A DNA stretch of 45,841 nucleotides. Origin: Hyphococcus sp. GTDB lineage: Bacteria > Pseudomonadota > Alphaproteobacteria > Caulobacterales > Parvularculaceae. Shown piece by piece: positions 8,437 through 17,191 of this stretch. The stretch is from positions 1 to 45,841 of the forward strand of contig JANQJK010000017.1 of the NCBI GenBank assembly GCA_028281665.1, in the 5' to 3' direction. A program made the position numbers and the translations under genes. Under the pieces are notes generated by a model. It was not told the DNA's origin, did not search any database, and was given only the letters and a program-made list of their open reading frames with translations. How positions within the stretch are numbered: position 1 is the stretch's first letter; the number at the start of each line of letters is the position of its first letter.

Positions 8437-8555
8437 CCGCGGCCGTGCGACCATTAATCGGCGCTGCGACAACGGATTGTGCAATCTGTCCCAGGCGCCT
8501 CTCGAAACGGGCCGGTCGATTAACAATGCGTAACGGGCGGCGGGCCTTGCAACCA

Positions 8556-9833
8556 CTACGTGTTCATCGAATCGAAAAACGCTTCATTGGTTTTAGTCTG
8601 CTTCAATTTATCGAGCAGGAACTCGATCGCATCGTTAACGCCCATGGGCGCCAGGATGCGGCGGAGGACGAAAATTTTCTGCATCGCCGCCGGATCGGTA
8701 ATGAGATCTTCTTTTCGCGTGCCCGATTTGGCAATGTCGATCGCCGGGTAAACGCGCTTGTCCGCAACCTTCCGATCAAGGATGATTTCCGCGTTGCCGG
8801 TGCCCTTGAATTCCTCGAAAATAACTTCGTCCATTTTCGAGCCGGTCTCGATAAGGGCCGTCGCGATGATTGTCAGCGATCCGCCCTCCTCGATATTCCG
8901 CGCGGCGCCGAAAAAGCGTTTCGGCCTTTGCAATGCGTTGGCGTCAACGCCGCCGGTCAAAACCTTGCCGGATGACGGCACGACTGTGTTGTAGGCGCGC
9001 CCCAGCCGGGTGATGGAATCGAGCAGGATGACAACATCGCGGCCGTGCTCAACAAGTCGTTTAGCTTTTTCGATCACCATCTCGGCGACCTGAACATGCC
9101 GCGTCGCCGGCTCGTCAAACGTCGAAGAAACGACCTCGCCTTTCACCGAGCGCTGCATGTCGGTCACTTCCTCCGGACGCTCGTCGATCAGGAGAACGAT
9201 GAGATACGCCTCCGGATGATTGGCGGCGATGGAATGAGCAATGTTCTGTAGAATGACAGTTTTACCGGTCCGCGGCGGCGCTGTGATCAGCGCCCGCTGC
9301 CCTTTGCCGAGGGGCGCCACAAGATCGATGACCCGCGCGGTCATGTCCTTGCTCTTTTCGTTTTCCGCCTCGATTTCCATGTTGAGGCGTTCTTCCGGAT
9401 AGAGCGGCGTCAGATTGTCGAAATGGACCTTGTGACGCGCTTTTTCCGGCTCTTCGAAATTGATCGTGCCCACTTTCAGAAGAGCGAAGTACCGTTCGCC
9501 GTCCTTGGGACTGCGGATTTCGCCGATTACCGTATCGCCGGTCCTGAGGGCAAAGCGCCGGATCTGGCTCGGGCTCACATAGATGTCGTCAGGCCCGGCG
9601 AGATAGTTCGCTTCCGGCGAACGCAGGAACCCGAACCCGTCCGGGAGAACTTCCAAAACGCCGCCGCCGGCGATTTCAACGTCATGATCCGCAAGCTCCT
9701 TCAGGATCGCAAACATCATATCCTGTTTGCGCATGGTCGAGGCGTTCTCGACCTCTAACTGTTCCGCGAATTCCAGGAGGGCGGCTGGGGTTTTTTCCTT
9801 GAGTTCCTCAAGGGACATCTGTTTTGGCAGCAT
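8556..9833 (-). CDS. rho: transcription termination factor Rho
   Basis: Hexameric RNA helicase that ends transcription at untranslated RNA. All core features are visible: an N-terminal helical domain ([20 protein letters not shown]), the RNA-binding cold-shock-like domain with [20 protein letters not shown], Walker [16 protein letters not shown], the [12 protein letters not shown] segment, Walker [18 protein letters not shown], and the Q/R-loop region around [21 protein letters not shown] place the start at the ATG at 9833, giving 425 residues, close to E. coli Rho (419). A longer frame to 9920 adds 29 residues not seen in the family, and an ATG at 9818 is also possible. It lies downstream of hemJ with its own putative promoter. 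Confidence 0.97.
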   Translation of the reverse strand: MLPKQMSLEELKEKTPAALLEFAEQLEVENASTMRKQDMMFAILKELADHDVEIAGGGVLEVLPDGFGFLRSPEANYLAGPDDIYVSPSQIRRFALRTGDTVIGEIRSPKDGERYFALLKVGTINFEEPEKARHKVHFDNLTPLYPEERLNMEIEAENEKSKDMTARVIDLVAPLGKGQRALITAPPRTGKTVILQNIAHSIAANHPEAYLIVLLIDERPEEVTDMQRSVKGEVVSSTFDEPATRHVQVAEMVIEKAKRLVEHGRDVVILLDSITRLGRAYNTVVPSSGKVLTGGVDANALQRPKRFFGAARNIEEGGSLTIIATALIETGSKMDEVIFEEFKGTGNAEIILDRKVADKRVYPAIDIAKSGTRKEDLITDPAAMQKIFVLRRILAPMGVNDAIEFLLDKLKQTKTNEAFFDSMNT

Positions 9834-9946
9834 CGGTTGGTTCCCGACTATGTGAAATGCGCCCGGCGACGCCAGGGCTATGGAAGTCTTGGTGAAAACA
9901 AAGGGCGCGCGCGTTTTCACGCTGCGTCAAAAGGAAGGTTTTCGTT

Positions 9947-9974
9947 GATATAGGCGATCAGACGCGCCCGTCAA
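9947..9974 (-). promoter_or_regulatory. putative sigma70-type promoter for rho
   Basis: On the minus strand, TTGACG (9974-9969) is followed after 16 bases by TATATC (9952-9947). Transcription would start near 9940, leaving a leader of about 107 bases before the rho ATG at 9833. A long rho leader fits the autoregulation known for this gene, but no regulatory structure was identified. Confidence 0.5.
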
Positions 9975-10008
9975 TGGGCGGGCGGCGTTCCGGACCTTGC
10001 ATTTGCGC

Positions 10009-10455
10009 CTAGAATGGCTTCACGATCACCAGGATAACGATGAGGATCAGGGCGATGAATGGCGCTTCATTGACGATCCGCCAGAACCTTGCCGTGCGCG
10101 GGCGCTCGCCTGCTTCGAATTTCCGCCGGGCGCTCGCGTAAAACCCATGCGCGCCCGAAATGGCGATAACCAGCGCGAGTTTGGCGTGGAACCAACCGGC
10201 TGAAAGCGTCGCCGGATTGGCGATCAGCATGGCGATCCCTAAAATCCAGACCGCCGCAATCGAGGGATTCATGATCCCCTTGAGCAGCCGGCGTTCCATG
10301 ACAATGAAGTTGCGCTCCGCCTCACCGCCTTTTTCGGCACCGTGGTGATAGATGAAGAGACGCGGCAGATACATCATGCCCGCCATCCAGGCGATGATGG
10401 CGATGAGGTGAACGGCCTTCAGCCACAGGTAAATTTCCAGCAGAAACGCGCTCAC
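10009..10455 (-). CDS. hemJ: protoporphyrinogen IX oxidase HemJ
   Basis: A 148-residue inner-membrane protein with four predicted spans. The HemJ hallmark stretch is present near the N-terminus: LKAVHLIAIIAWMAGMMYLP (about residues 12-31), including the conserved histidine. A second conserved block includes GWFHAKLALVI and AHGFYASARRKFE. HemJ converts protoporphyrinogen IX to protoporphyrin IX late in heme synthesis and replaces HemY or HemG in many alphaproteobacteria. The start is a GTG at 10455 that overlaps the hemE stop (GTGA), with GGGAGGG just upstream, so translation is probably coupled to hemE. The location between hemE and rho is conserved in the class. Confidence 0.95.
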   Translation of the reverse strand: MSAFLLEIYLWLKAVHLIAIIAWMAGMMYLPRLFIYHHGAEKGGEAERNFIVMERRLLKGIMNPSIAAVWILGIAMLIANPATLSAGWFHAKLALVIAISGAHGFYASARRKFEAGERPRTARFWRIVNEAPFIALILIVILVIVKPF

Positions 10456-11489
10456 CAGTTCCCTCCCCGGATGAAGTCGACCAGCGCCGCAACGTTCTCC
10501 GGCGGCGTCTGCGGCAGGAACCCATGGCCGAGATTGAAGACATAGGGAACATCATGGAAGAGCTTCAGATAGGTCCCGGCGCTGCGCATCATGTCTTCTC
10601 CCCCCGTAATGACGCTGATCGGGTCGAGCGCGCCCTGTATAACGGTATGGCCGGACAGATTGGCCCGCGCCCACGCGGGATCCATGGCGTAATCAATACC
10701 GAGACCATCGCATTCCGGCAGCTGCGCATACTCCGCGGCGGTTTCACCGACGCCTTTGGGAAAAAAGATTACCGGCGTTCCAGGGTGGGCTTTCTTCACC
10801 GCCGCCGCGATTTTCTGAAGCGGTCTTACCGACACCAGATCGAGCACCGGCCACGGCAGACCACCGGCCCAGGTGTCGAAAAGCTGCACCGCATCCGCGC
10901 CCGCCTCAATCTGGCGAGAGAGGTACTCGATCGTGTGATCGCTGAGGAGATCGATCAATGCCTCCAGAAATGGCCTGTCCTGATAATAGAGCTTCCTCAG
11001 AGCAGCGGGATCGCGACTGGACCGGCCGTTGATCATATAGGTCGCCACTGTCCAGGGCGCGCCCGCAAACCCGATCAGAGCCTTGTCCTCACTAAGTCCC
11101 GCACGCGTTCGTTTCACCGTTTCATAAACAGGCGCCAGCGTCTCATGAATATCTCGGCCGCGAAACGCATCAATATTGCTCGCTGTTATCACCGGATCGA
11201 GGATTGGCCCTTCGCCCTCGGCAAAGGAGAGGGTTTGTCCCATGGCGTCAGGAATGAGGAGGATATCGGCAAAGAGGATCGCTGCATCGAGATCATATCG
11301 GCGTATGGGCTGGAGGGTGACTTCCGACGCCATCTCCGGATTGTAACAGAGGTCGAGAAACGACCCGGCCTTTGCGCGCAGTTCTCGATACTCAGGGAGA
11401 TATCGCCCCGCCTGCCGCATGAACCAGATCGGCGGTATGGCCTCGATCTCGCCATTCAGCGTTCTTATGAATTTCGATGCGGATGTCAT
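10452..11489 (-). CDS. hemE: uroporphyrinogen decarboxylase
   Basis: This 345-residue enzyme removes four carboxyl groups from uroporphyrinogen III to give coproporphyrinogen III in heme synthesis. The N-terminal signature PPIWFMRQAGRYLPEYR (about residues 19-35) contains the substrate-binding arginines. AILFADILLIPDAMG carries the catalytic aspartate. The length matches the family (about 345-355). It is the first gene left of the putative origin, and its promoter would lie inside the 11490-11560 AT-rich segment and overlap the CtrA-like box at 11508-11522. In Caulobacter crescentus hemE also borders the origin and its promoter overlaps CtrA sites. Overlaps hemJ by 4 bases. Confidence 0.97.
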   Translation of the reverse strand: MTSASKFIRTLNGEIEAIPPIWFMRQAGRYLPEYRELRAKAGSFLDLCYNPEMASEVTLQPIRRYDLDAAILFADILLIPDAMGQTLSFAEGEGPILDPVITASNIDAFRGRDIHETLAPVYETVKRTRAGLSEDKALIGFAGAPWTVATYMINGRSSRDPAALRKLYYQDRPFLEALIDLLSDHTIEYLSRQIEAGADAVQLFDTWAGGLPWPVLDLVSVRPLQKIAAAVKKAHPGTPVIFFPKGVGETAAEYAQLPECDGLGIDYAMDPAWARANLSGHTVIQGALDPISVITGGEDMMRSAGTYLKLFHDVPYVFNLGHGFLPQTPPENVAALVDFIRGGNW

Positions 11490-11507
11490 GGTCGAATAAC
11501 CTGCCTG

Positions 11508-11522
11508 TTAACCTTCTATTAA
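11508..11522. promoter_or_regulatory. CtrA-type binding box TTAA-N7-TTAA
   Basis: TTAA (11508-11511), seven bases CCTTCTA, then TTAA (11519-11522) match the full CtrA consensus of Caulobacter-like bacteria. Further TTAA half sites follow at 11529 and 11546. The box is 18-33 bases upstream of the hemE start and so probably overlaps its promoter. In C. crescentus, CtrA bound at such boxes blocks replication initiation. Confidence 0.6.
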
Positions 11523-11524
11523 AG

Positions 11525-11553
11525 ACTCTTAAAAAAGAATGAATATTAAGAGT
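11525..11553. repeat. AT-rich inverted repeat in the putative origin
   Basis: ACTCTTAA (11525-11532) and TTAAGAGT (11546-11553) are perfect reverse complements separated by 13 AT-rich bases. The left arm overlaps a GACTC (GANTC) site. It may be a protein-binding site or part of an unwinding element. Confidence 0.6.
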
Positions 11554-11712
11554 AGGGCCGGCAAGCGGGGGAAAGATCGGCGTCGAACATTTTTCACGTA
11601 TTGGCGCCGATCCGGCGCCCGGAAAAGTCCACGGGTCTAACCTGTCTCCGGAAAACTGGTAATACCTCGTTAGGTCGTTCGATTCTCGATAAAAACTTCG
11701 CACAAGCAGACG

Positions 11713-11731
11713 CGGAAAAGAAACTTTTCCG
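11713..11731. repeat. 8-bp stem hairpin in the putative origin
   Basis: CGGAAAAG (11713-11720) and CTTTTCCG (11724-11731) form a perfect stem with a three-base loop. A second compact hairpin, GGCGCCG/CGGCGCC (11603-11609 and 11613-11619), lies about 100 bases to its left. Confidence 0.6.
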
Positions 11732-11879
11732 GGGCCATTTGAAAAAACGCCGCACCCTCTTTCACCGGCTTGCGTTTTCAAATCCCCATGGGCGCCGAAC
11801 CGGCATGGCCGGCGGCTTTTCCGGGGCCGAAAATTCCCTGTCGCGAAACCGGGCGTCTTTCCCTTATAAGTCCACAGTG

Positions 11880-12755
11880 ATGTCCGGTGATGATGCGGAA
11901 ATAATCGAGGAAAGGACGGAGGCCACGCCTGCGCCGCTGGCCACCTATTTCCACGTGCATCTCGTTTCGGACTCAACCGGCGAAACCCTGAACGCCATGC
12001 TCAAGGCAACCGCGTCTCAATTCGCCCACGCCAAACCCCTTGAACATATATACGCGCTGGTCCGCTCCCCGCGGCAGATGGAAAAAACCCTGGCCGCCAT
12101 AGAGGCCGCGCCGGGGATTGTCCTTTACACGGTGATCAATCCGAACCTTCGCCGGCTGCTCGAAGTTCGGTGCAGCGAAATGCAGATGCCGGCGGTTTCC
12201 GTCCTTGATCCCATGCTGAATGCATTCACCGATTATCTTGGCCTTGAGCAAACCAAGAAGGCCGGCGCCCAGCATGAGCTGGATGATCGCTACTTCACGC
12301 GGATCGCCGCGCTCGATTACACCCTTTCTCATGATGACGGGCAGATGAACTGGGATCTTGCCTCGGCGGATGTGGTGCTGGTCGGGGTCAGCCGCACGTC
12401 CAAGACGCCGACCTGCATGTATCTGGCGAACCGGGGCGTCAAGGCGGCGAATGTCCCCTTGGTGCCCACAGCGGACCCGCCGCCGGAGCTTTTCGAGCTG
12501 CGCAAACCGCTGGTCGTCGGTCTCATCGCAAGCCCGGAACGGCTGGCGCAGATTCGCAAGAGCCGCCTCGGTGGCATCAATGCGGTGGGCGCCGCCGATG
12601 AATACTCGGACCTCGACACCATTCGGGCGGAGGTGCTGCGGGCAAAGCGGCTTTATGCAAAACACGGCTGGCCAATGATCGACGTGACGCGAAAATCCGT
12701 GGAAGAAACCGCCGCTGCGATCCTCACCAAACTTTCCGCGCGCCAGAACCAATGA
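11880..12755 (+). CDS. ppsR: pyruvate, phosphate dikinase regulatory protein (kinase/phosphotransferase)
   Basis: DUF299-family bifunctional enzyme that phosphorylates with ADP, and dephosphorylates with phosphate, the regulatory threonine of PEP synthase or pyruvate phosphate dikinase. From the ATG at 11880 it has 291 residues, near the family's usual 270-280. Family signatures are LVSDSTGETLNAM (about residues 24-36) and the P-loop-like VGVSRTSKTPTCMYLANRG (about 161-179). Frames reaching further upstream are open but would add 93 residues unlike the family, so I reject them. TATAAG at 11865-11870 could be a -10 element, making the mRNA nearly leaderless. First gene to the right of the putative origin; overlaps the next gene by 4 bases (ATGA). 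Confidence 0.95.
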   Translation: MSGDDAEIIEERTEATPAPLATYFHVHLVSDSTGETLNAMLKATASQFAHAKPLEHIYALVRSPRQMEKTLAAIEAAPGIVLYTVINPNLRRLLEVRCSEMQMPAVSVLDPMLNAFTDYLGLEQTKKAGAQHELDDRYFTRIAALDYTLSHDDGQMNWDLASADVVLVGVSRTSKTPTCMYLANRGVKAANVPLVPTADPPPELFELRKPLVVGLIASPERLAQIRKSRLGGINAVGAADEYSDLDTIRAEVLRAKRLYAKHGWPMIDVTRKSVEETAAAILTKLSARQNQ

Positions 12756-14218
12756 ATAACAACCAGCCGGTTATCCTCGCTTCCGGAAGCGCCATCCGCG
12801 CCGCGATCCTCAAACATCACGAGATCGCCTTTTCCGTGATCAAACCGGGCGCCGATGAGTCTGTTATCAAGACGCAGGCTTCAGCGAGCGGGATGGGACT
12901 CGAAGAGACGGCCATGCAGCTGGCGGAAGCGAAGTGCATGGCGGTTGCGAAAAACCAAAAGGGAATCGTAATCGGCGCCGATCAGATTTTGGAGTTTCGT
13001 GGTGAGGCATATGACAAGCCGGTCGACATGGCGGAGGCCCGCGCCCGACTAAGCGAAATGCAGGGCGAGACCCACAGCCTGATCAACGCAACTGTTGCTG
13101 CCCGCGACGGGGAAATCGTGTGGCGTAATCTGGAACGTCCCCGGCTGACCATCCGTAGTATGACCGGCGCAGAAATTGACGCTTACTTTGAAGAAGTCGG
13201 CGACGGCGTTCTGTCGAGCGTCGGCGCGTATCAGGTGGAAACACCAGCCGGCGCCGGCCTCTTTAAGCGCATCAGCGGCGACTGGTTCACCGTCCAGGGG
13301 ATCGCGATTTATCCTCTCCTGGCGGAGCTGCGCCGCCAGGGCGTTTTCGGCGAGCAATGGAAAAACCCGAAACCGACGCTTGCTGGCGTCATCGGGTTTC
13401 CGATCTCCCATTCCCTGTCTCCGCTGATCCATAATGAGTGGGCGCGCCGGGCCCGCATTGAGGGCGAATATCGGGCGATAGAGGTAGCGTCCGACTACGA
13501 TGCGTTCGCGACGGCGATGGATGAATTGCAGGCGCAAGGCTTCGCCGGGGCCAATGTCACGATCCCTCATAAAGAAAACGCTTTGCGATACGCGTACCGA
13601 GCGAGCGACGCGGCGAAAACCATCGGCGCCGCAAACATGCTGACGTTCGGTGACAACGCATATGCGGACAATTCCGACAGCGCCGGCTTTAAGGATGCGC
13701 TGTGGGCGAACGCGCCGGGCGCCAATATCGAAACGGCGATGGTGCTCGGCGCAGGGGGCGCCGCCCGCGGGGTTGTCGCGGCGCTTCGCGACATCGGGTG
13801 CAAGGAGATCCGCATAACAAACCGGACCCGCGAAAAGGCGGAAGCGCTCGGAAAAGAGTTCGGCCTGGAGGTCATGGACTGGTCGGCGCGCCTGCCCGGT
13901 CTCGACGCTTGCGATCTTCTCGTGAACACCACATCCCTCGGGATGACCGGCCAGCCCGCGCTGGAGATCGACCTTGCCGACCTGAGGTCAAATGCGATTG
14001 TCTACGATATTGTCTATGCGCCTTTGGAAACGCCGCTGTTGCGCAACGCCCGCGAACGCGGCGCCGCAACCATCAACGGTCTTGAGATGCTGATGCATCA
14101 GGCGCGGCCGGGATTTGCCGCCTGGTTCGGAAACCGGCCATACCCGGTGAGCCCCCGTGTCGACGATGATCTGCGCGAGCTTCTTGTGGGCACGCTGAAA
14201 AAGAGGGGCGCTGCATGA
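12752..14218 (+). CDS. Maf nucleotide pyrophosphatase fused to shikimate dehydrogenase AroE
   Basis: One uninterrupted 488-residue frame joins two enzymes that are usually separate neighbours. Residues 1-200 are a Maf/YceF-type nucleotide pyrophosphatase: [14 protein letters not shown] at the substrate loop and IVIGADQIL with the catalytic Asp 77. Residues 207-480 are shikimate dehydrogenase, which reduces 3-dehydroshikimate with [19 protein letters not shown] with the shikimate-binding serines, NVTIPHK with the catalytic Lys 274, the NADP-binding [16 protein letters not shown] and GLEMLMHQA. The linker (EQWKNPKP) is very short. In Caulobacter these are adjacent separate genes at the origin. 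All key residues of both enzymes seem present, so both may be active. Overlaps ppsR and coaE by 4 bases each. Confidence 0.93.
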   Translation: MNNNQPVILASGSAIRAAILKHHEIAFSVIKPGADESVIKTQASASGMGLEETAMQLAEAKCMAVAKNQKGIVIGADQILEFRGEAYDKPVDMAEARARLSEMQGETHSLINATVAARDGEIVWRNLERPRLTIRSMTGAEIDAYFEEVGDGVLSSVGAYQVETPAGAGLFKRISGDWFTVQGIAIYPLLAELRRQGVFGEQWKNPKPTLAGVIGFPISHSLSPLIHNEWARRARIEGEYRAIEVASDYDAFATAMDELQAQGFAGANVTIPHKENALRYAYRASDAAKTIGAANMLTFGDNAYADNSDSAGFKDALWANAPGANIETAMVLGAGGAARGVVAALRDIGCKEIRITNRTREKAEALGKEFGLEVMDWSARLPGLDACDLLVNTTSLGMTGQPALEIDLADLRSNAIVYDIVYAPLETPLLRNARERGAATINGLEMLMHQARPGFAAWFGNRPYPVSPRVDDDLRELLVGTLKKRGAA

Positions 14219-14823
14219 TCCGCATCGGCCTCACCGGCTCCATCGGCATGGGCAAGTCCACGGCGCTGAACATGTTCGCCAATCTCGGCGCCGCGGTCTG
14301 GGACGCGGACGCCGCCGTGCACCGAATGTACGCCGCCGGCGGCGCGGCGGTCGCCCCGGTGGAAGCGGCCTTTCCGGGCGTCGTTGTCGACGGCACCGTC
14401 GACCGTGCAGCGCTTGCCAAAATCGTTCTGAACGACCCGGACAAGCTGAAAACCCTCGAAGCGATCGTCCACCCGCTCGTCGGCGAGGATCAGGCGGCGT
14501 TTCTGGCCGAGGCCGCGGCAGCGAATGCGGCTGCTATCGTTCTCGACATCCCGCTCCTCTTTGAAAACAACTCGCAGGCGTTTTTTGATGCGGTTGTCGT
14601 CGTCAGCGCGCCGGCGTCGGTGCAGCGCGAACGGGTGCTCCAGCGTCCGGGCATGACGGAGGAAAAGCTCGCCGCCATTCTCGCCCAGCAGACCCCCGAC
14701 GCCGAGAAACGCGCCGCTGCGGACTATGTGATTTCGTCCGATCAGTCCCTCAATGCGATGGCTGACGATATTCGCGCGGCCTATGAGACGATCCTTGCGA
14801 AGGGCGCGCGCCTCGACAGCTAG
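14215..14823 (+). CDS. coaE: dephospho-CoA kinase
   Basis: A 202-residue P-loop kinase for the last step of coenzyme A synthesis, phosphorylating the 3'-hydroxyl of dephospho-CoA. The Walker A loop [17 protein letters not shown] is at residues 5-21, followed by VWDADAAVH (CoA-binding region), the LEAIVHPLV segment and LDIPLLFEN, all typical of CoaE. The length matches the family. It starts with ATGA overlapping the Maf-AroE stop and completes the ppsR-maf-aroE-coaE run. In Caulobacter dnaQ and secB follow; here synteny breaks and an opposite-strand hydrolase overlaps the last 4 bases. Confidence 0.95.
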   Translation: MIRIGLTGSIGMGKSTALNMFANLGAAVWDADAAVHRMYAAGGAAVAPVEAAFPGVVVDGTVDRAALAKIVLNDPDKLKTLEAIVHPLVGEDQAAFLAEAAAANAAAIVLDIPLLFENNSQAFFDAVVVVSAPASVQRERVLQRPGMTEEKLAAILAQQTPDAEKRAAADYVISSDQSLNAMADDIRAAYETILAKGARLDS

Positions 14824-15686
14824 TCCGGCAGCCTGTCAAGGAAAGCGCGCAGGCGCTGCTCTGCGTCTTTGTGGTCTTTTTCGCTGTACCAGTGGATCCA
14901 CTCCGGCTCCAGAAACGGATCGTCAAAGACATGCTCCGCATCCGGATAAATGGCGACCTCAATCCCGAGCCCGGCCCAGCGCATTCGATCGAAAAGAGCG
15001 ATGCATTTTTCCGGTTCGACGATCTGGTCCGCGCCGGCGACAAAAGCGAGGGCCGGCGGCGACTGGCGCCAGGGGCGAAACTTCGACAGCGCGCCGGCGC
15101 CGCAATGGGGATAAAAAAGCACCGTGCCGTCAATGCGAGGCTGGCCCGGCAGGTCGCCGGAAAGCCCGGCGGGGCGGCGTTTTTCGCCATCCATGGTGAG
15201 GAAATCCATCACGGTCCACGCGCCGTGAGACCAGCCCGCGAGGATCAGCCTGTCCGTATCGAGCCTAGGATCCTCCCGGGCGATTTCAATGGCGGCGAAA
15301 ACGTCTCCCGCCCGTTCCTGTCCGATCAGCGTCTTGCCGGCGCAGACGATGTCAAGCGCGCTTTGCCGCGAATACCCCCTCGGCCCGGTGCTGTCGACGA
15401 TCATGGCGGCGTAACCGGCCTCGTTGAAAACCTCCGCCCATTGGCGCTGGAATGTCATGCGCGGTCCGGCGCAGCCGTGAAACATCAGCACTGTCGGGTA
15501 CGGGTTATCCTCCGCATCCGGAACATGAATCTCAATAGCGTCTGAGAGCAGCGCCTTGCGGGCCTCAAGGTCCTCCGCCTGCGTCTTGCCGGCGAGCCGT
15601 TCGAGGTAGATCGGCTCAAGGCGCCAGACCAGCAGCGCAGCGGCGACAACGGCGACAATACCGGCGAAAACCAGTCCCCGGCGCAT
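14820..15686 (-). CDS. membrane-anchored alpha/beta hydrolase (dienelactone hydrolase-like)
   Basis: A 288-residue serine hydrolase with an N-terminal anchor or signal (about residues 4-22, [17 protein letters not shown]). The alpha/beta hydrolase core shows the oxyanion region [15 protein letters not shown], the nucleophile elbow [10 protein letters not shown] (Ser about 154), an acid candidate in [11 protein letters not shown], and the catalytic histidine in [12 protein letters not shown]. This triad layout fits the dienelactone hydrolase family, which hydrolyses esters or lactones. Since it is anchored, it probably acts in the periplasm. The gene is tail-to-tail with coaE (4-base overlap), and its start lies 3 bases after the kinase stop at 15690, so it is the second gene of a two-gene unit. 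Confidence 0.85.
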   Translation of the reverse strand: MRRGLVFAGIVAVVAAALLVWRLEPIYLERLAGKTQAEDLEARKALLSDAIEIHVPDAEDNPYPTVLMFHGCAGPRMTFQRQWAEVFNEAGYAAMIVDSTGPRGYSRQSALDIVCAGKTLIGQERAGDVFAAIEIAREDPRLDTDRLILAGWSHGAWTVMDFLTMDGEKRRPAGLSGDLPGQPRIDGTVLFYPHCGAGALSKFRPWRQSPPALAFVAGADQIVEPEKCIALFDRMRWAGLGIEVAIYPDAEHVFDDPFLEPEWIHWYSEKDHKDAEQRLRAFLDRLPD

Positions 15687-15689
15687 GGG

Positions 15690-16688
15690 TCAGATAAGAC
15701 CGGCGTCGGTCGCCAGCACCTTCAGGGAGGCGGCCGGCCGCGCGCCGAAATGGGAGATCACTTCGCTCGCCGCAAGCGCGCCGAGCGCCCCGGCTCTTGG
15801 AAGGTCATAGCCGCGCGCAAGCCCGAGCAAGAGGCCCGCCGCATAGGCGTCCCCGGCGCCGGTCGTATCTTCCAGCATATCGGGCCGTCGCGCCGCGACC
15901 TCCACCGGCTCGCCGTCGCGGGGAATGAGAAGTGATCCGTGTTCGGATCGTGTGACGGCGGTCAGCGGCGCCAGGGCTCTCGCCTTTTCGGCAATAACGC
16001 CGAGATCGGGCGAGTCAAAAAGGGCCGTCGCCTCCGCTTCGTTGGCTAGCAATATGTCGACGTGATCGCGGATGAAGTCGCCGATCACCGCGCCCTGGCG
16101 CTCGATCACGCTGGCGTCGGACAATGTCAGCGCCGTGCGTTTGCCGTGGCGGCGGGCGGTTTCGCAGGCCCGCACAAAGGCGCCGCGCGCGTCGGGCTGC
16201 TCGAAAAGATACCCCTCGAAGAAGGAAATTTCGCCTCGCGCGATCTGGTCTTCGTCCACGTCTGCGTCGGTAACGAGGCCCGCCGCGCCGAGAAACGTGG
16301 CCATGGAGCGCTGGGCGTCCGGCGTCACGTTGACGAGGCAGCGCCCGGTGCCTGGACCGCCTTCGAGGGGCTCCGTATCGTATTCGACGCCCATGGAGCG
16401 CAGGTCGTGGCGAAAGATATCCCCCAGGGCGTCGGCCGCGACCTTGCCGACGAACCCGCCGCGCCCGCCCAGCGAGGCGATTGCGGCGATGGCGTTGGCG
16501 TTGGATCCGCCGGAGACTTCGACGCCCGGCGCCATGTCCTCATAGATGGCGCTGGCCGTCTCTTCGTCGATGAGGATCATGCCGCCTTTCGGGATGGCGA
16601 ATTTTTCCAGAAATGCGTCGTCGCATTTGGCGAGAACATCGACAATGGCGTTGCCAAAGCCAATTACGTCAAGTTTTTGATCGGACAT
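15690..16688 (-). CDS. adenosine/PfkB family sugar kinase
   Basis: A 332-residue ribokinase-like (PfkB) enzyme, most like bacterial adenosine kinase. Family motifs are visible: VIGFGNAIVDVLAKCDDAFL at the N-terminus, the substrate-binding GGSNANAIAAIASLGG (about residues 59-74) and the C-terminal DTTGAGDAYAAG, with the catalytic aspartate in the GAGD loop. The ATG at 16688 has AAAGGGG upstream and is preferred over a frame reaching 16751. The substrate cannot be set by motif alone; adenosine and ribose-type sugars are the main options. It is followed at 3 bases by the alpha/beta hydrolase gene and probably shares its transcript. Confidence 0.88.
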   Translation of the reverse strand: MSDQKLDVIGFGNAIVDVLAKCDDAFLEKFAIPKGGMILIDEETASAIYEDMAPGVEVSGGSNANAIAAIASLGGRGGFVGKVAADALGDIFRHDLRSMGVEYDTEPLEGGPGTGRCLVNVTPDAQRSMATFLGAAGLVTDADVDEDQIARGEISFFEGYLFEQPDARGAFVRACETARRHGKRTALTLSDASVIERQGAVIGDFIRDHVDILLANEAEATALFDSPDLGVIAEKARALAPLTAVTRSEHGSLLIPRDGEPVEVAARRPDMLEDTTGAGDAYAAGLLLGLARGYDLPRAGALGALAASEVISHFGARPAASLKVLATDAGLI

Positions 16689-16816
16689 GAAACCCCTTTT
16701 GCGTGTCGCGAAAGCGCCCGCGCTTATAGGAAGCGCCAATGGCCCCGGCAAGGCGGCGGCGCTTGTCGAGCCTGTCGGGCGCGCTTATCGTTTGCGGGCC
16801 CGTCAGGAGTCCAGTT

Positions 16817-17191
16817 GTGAAAACAGGTTTCGTTCAGTGCGCGTCCTTCGCGCTCATCGCCATATCGCTTGCCGCCTGCGCCTCGAATACCGAGCCGCCG
16901 CCGCCCGTCGCCGTTGAAGCGGCGCCCGCCGAGCCGGCAGCGCCCGCCTATCTCGTATCCGACATTATGGGCGCCGGCCCGCGCGCCATTGACGACCTGC
17001 TCGGGGCCCCCGCGTTGACACGCAAGGAGGGCGCCGGCGAGTATCGGCGCTATGCGCTTTCAGAGTGCATGCTGATCATTATTCTGTATCCGGATGAAAC
17101 GGGCAGCCCCCGCGCCGCCCATGTGGAGGCGACGGCGCTGTCCTCCGGCCGTGAAAAGCCTGCGCTGGAGGATTGTCTCGCCGCCGGTTAG
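16817..17191 (+). CDS. small lipoprotein of unknown function
   Basis: From a GTG at 16817, with AGGAG at 16805-16809, this 124-residue protein has a signal peptide ending in the lipobox LAAC (cysteine about residue 21), so it should be a lipid-anchored envelope protein. A proline/alanine-rich spacer (PPPPVAVEAAPAEPAAP) follows. The remaining domain holds two cysteines, in SECMLIII and EDCLAAG, which may form a disulfide. The segment LLGAPALTRKEGAGEYRRY resembles the OmlA/BamE-like pattern of small envelope lipoproteins, but this is weak. It is divergent from the kinase gene and overlaps the AmpG-like gene tail-to-tail by 4 bases. Confidence 0.75.
   Translation: MKTGFVQCASFALIAISLAACASNTEPPPPVAVEAAPAEPAAPAYLVSDIMGAGPRAIDDLLGAPALTRKEGAGEYRRYALSECMLIIILYPDETGSPRAAHVEATALSSGREKPALEDCLAAG

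Larger units (their letters stand above)
11490..11879. other. putative chromosome replication origin (oriC)
   Basis: A 390-base non-coding interval between divergent hemE and ppsR. Seen in the sequence: a perfect CtrA-type box TTAA-N7-TTAA (11508-11522); an AT-rich segment 11508-11553 in a GC-rich genome; an inverted repeat ACTCTTAA/TTAAGAGT (11525-11532 and 11546-11553); a DnaA-box-like TTTTTCACG (11590-11598, 8 of 9 to TTWTNCACA); two AAGTCCAC copies (11625-11632, 11868-11875) that share the TCCAC core of DnaA boxes; two GANTC methylation sites (11524-11528, 11681-11685); and two strong hairpins (11603-11619, 11713-11731). Known: the C. crescentus origin lies between hemE and this ppsR-type gene. 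Gene directions on both sides point away from it. No canonical TTATCCACA box is seen, which lowers certainty. Confidence 0.7.

Noticed and set aside
11868-11875. A perfect DnaA box in front of ppsR.
   Set aside because: Only the TCCACA core fits; the first bases differ from TTATCCACA, so it is listed only as weak origin evidence.
11601-11879. N-terminal extension of ppsR through the putative origin.
   Set aside because: The added 93 residues do not look like the DUF299 family, and the segment carries the origin-like elements; the ATG at 11880 gives a normal length.
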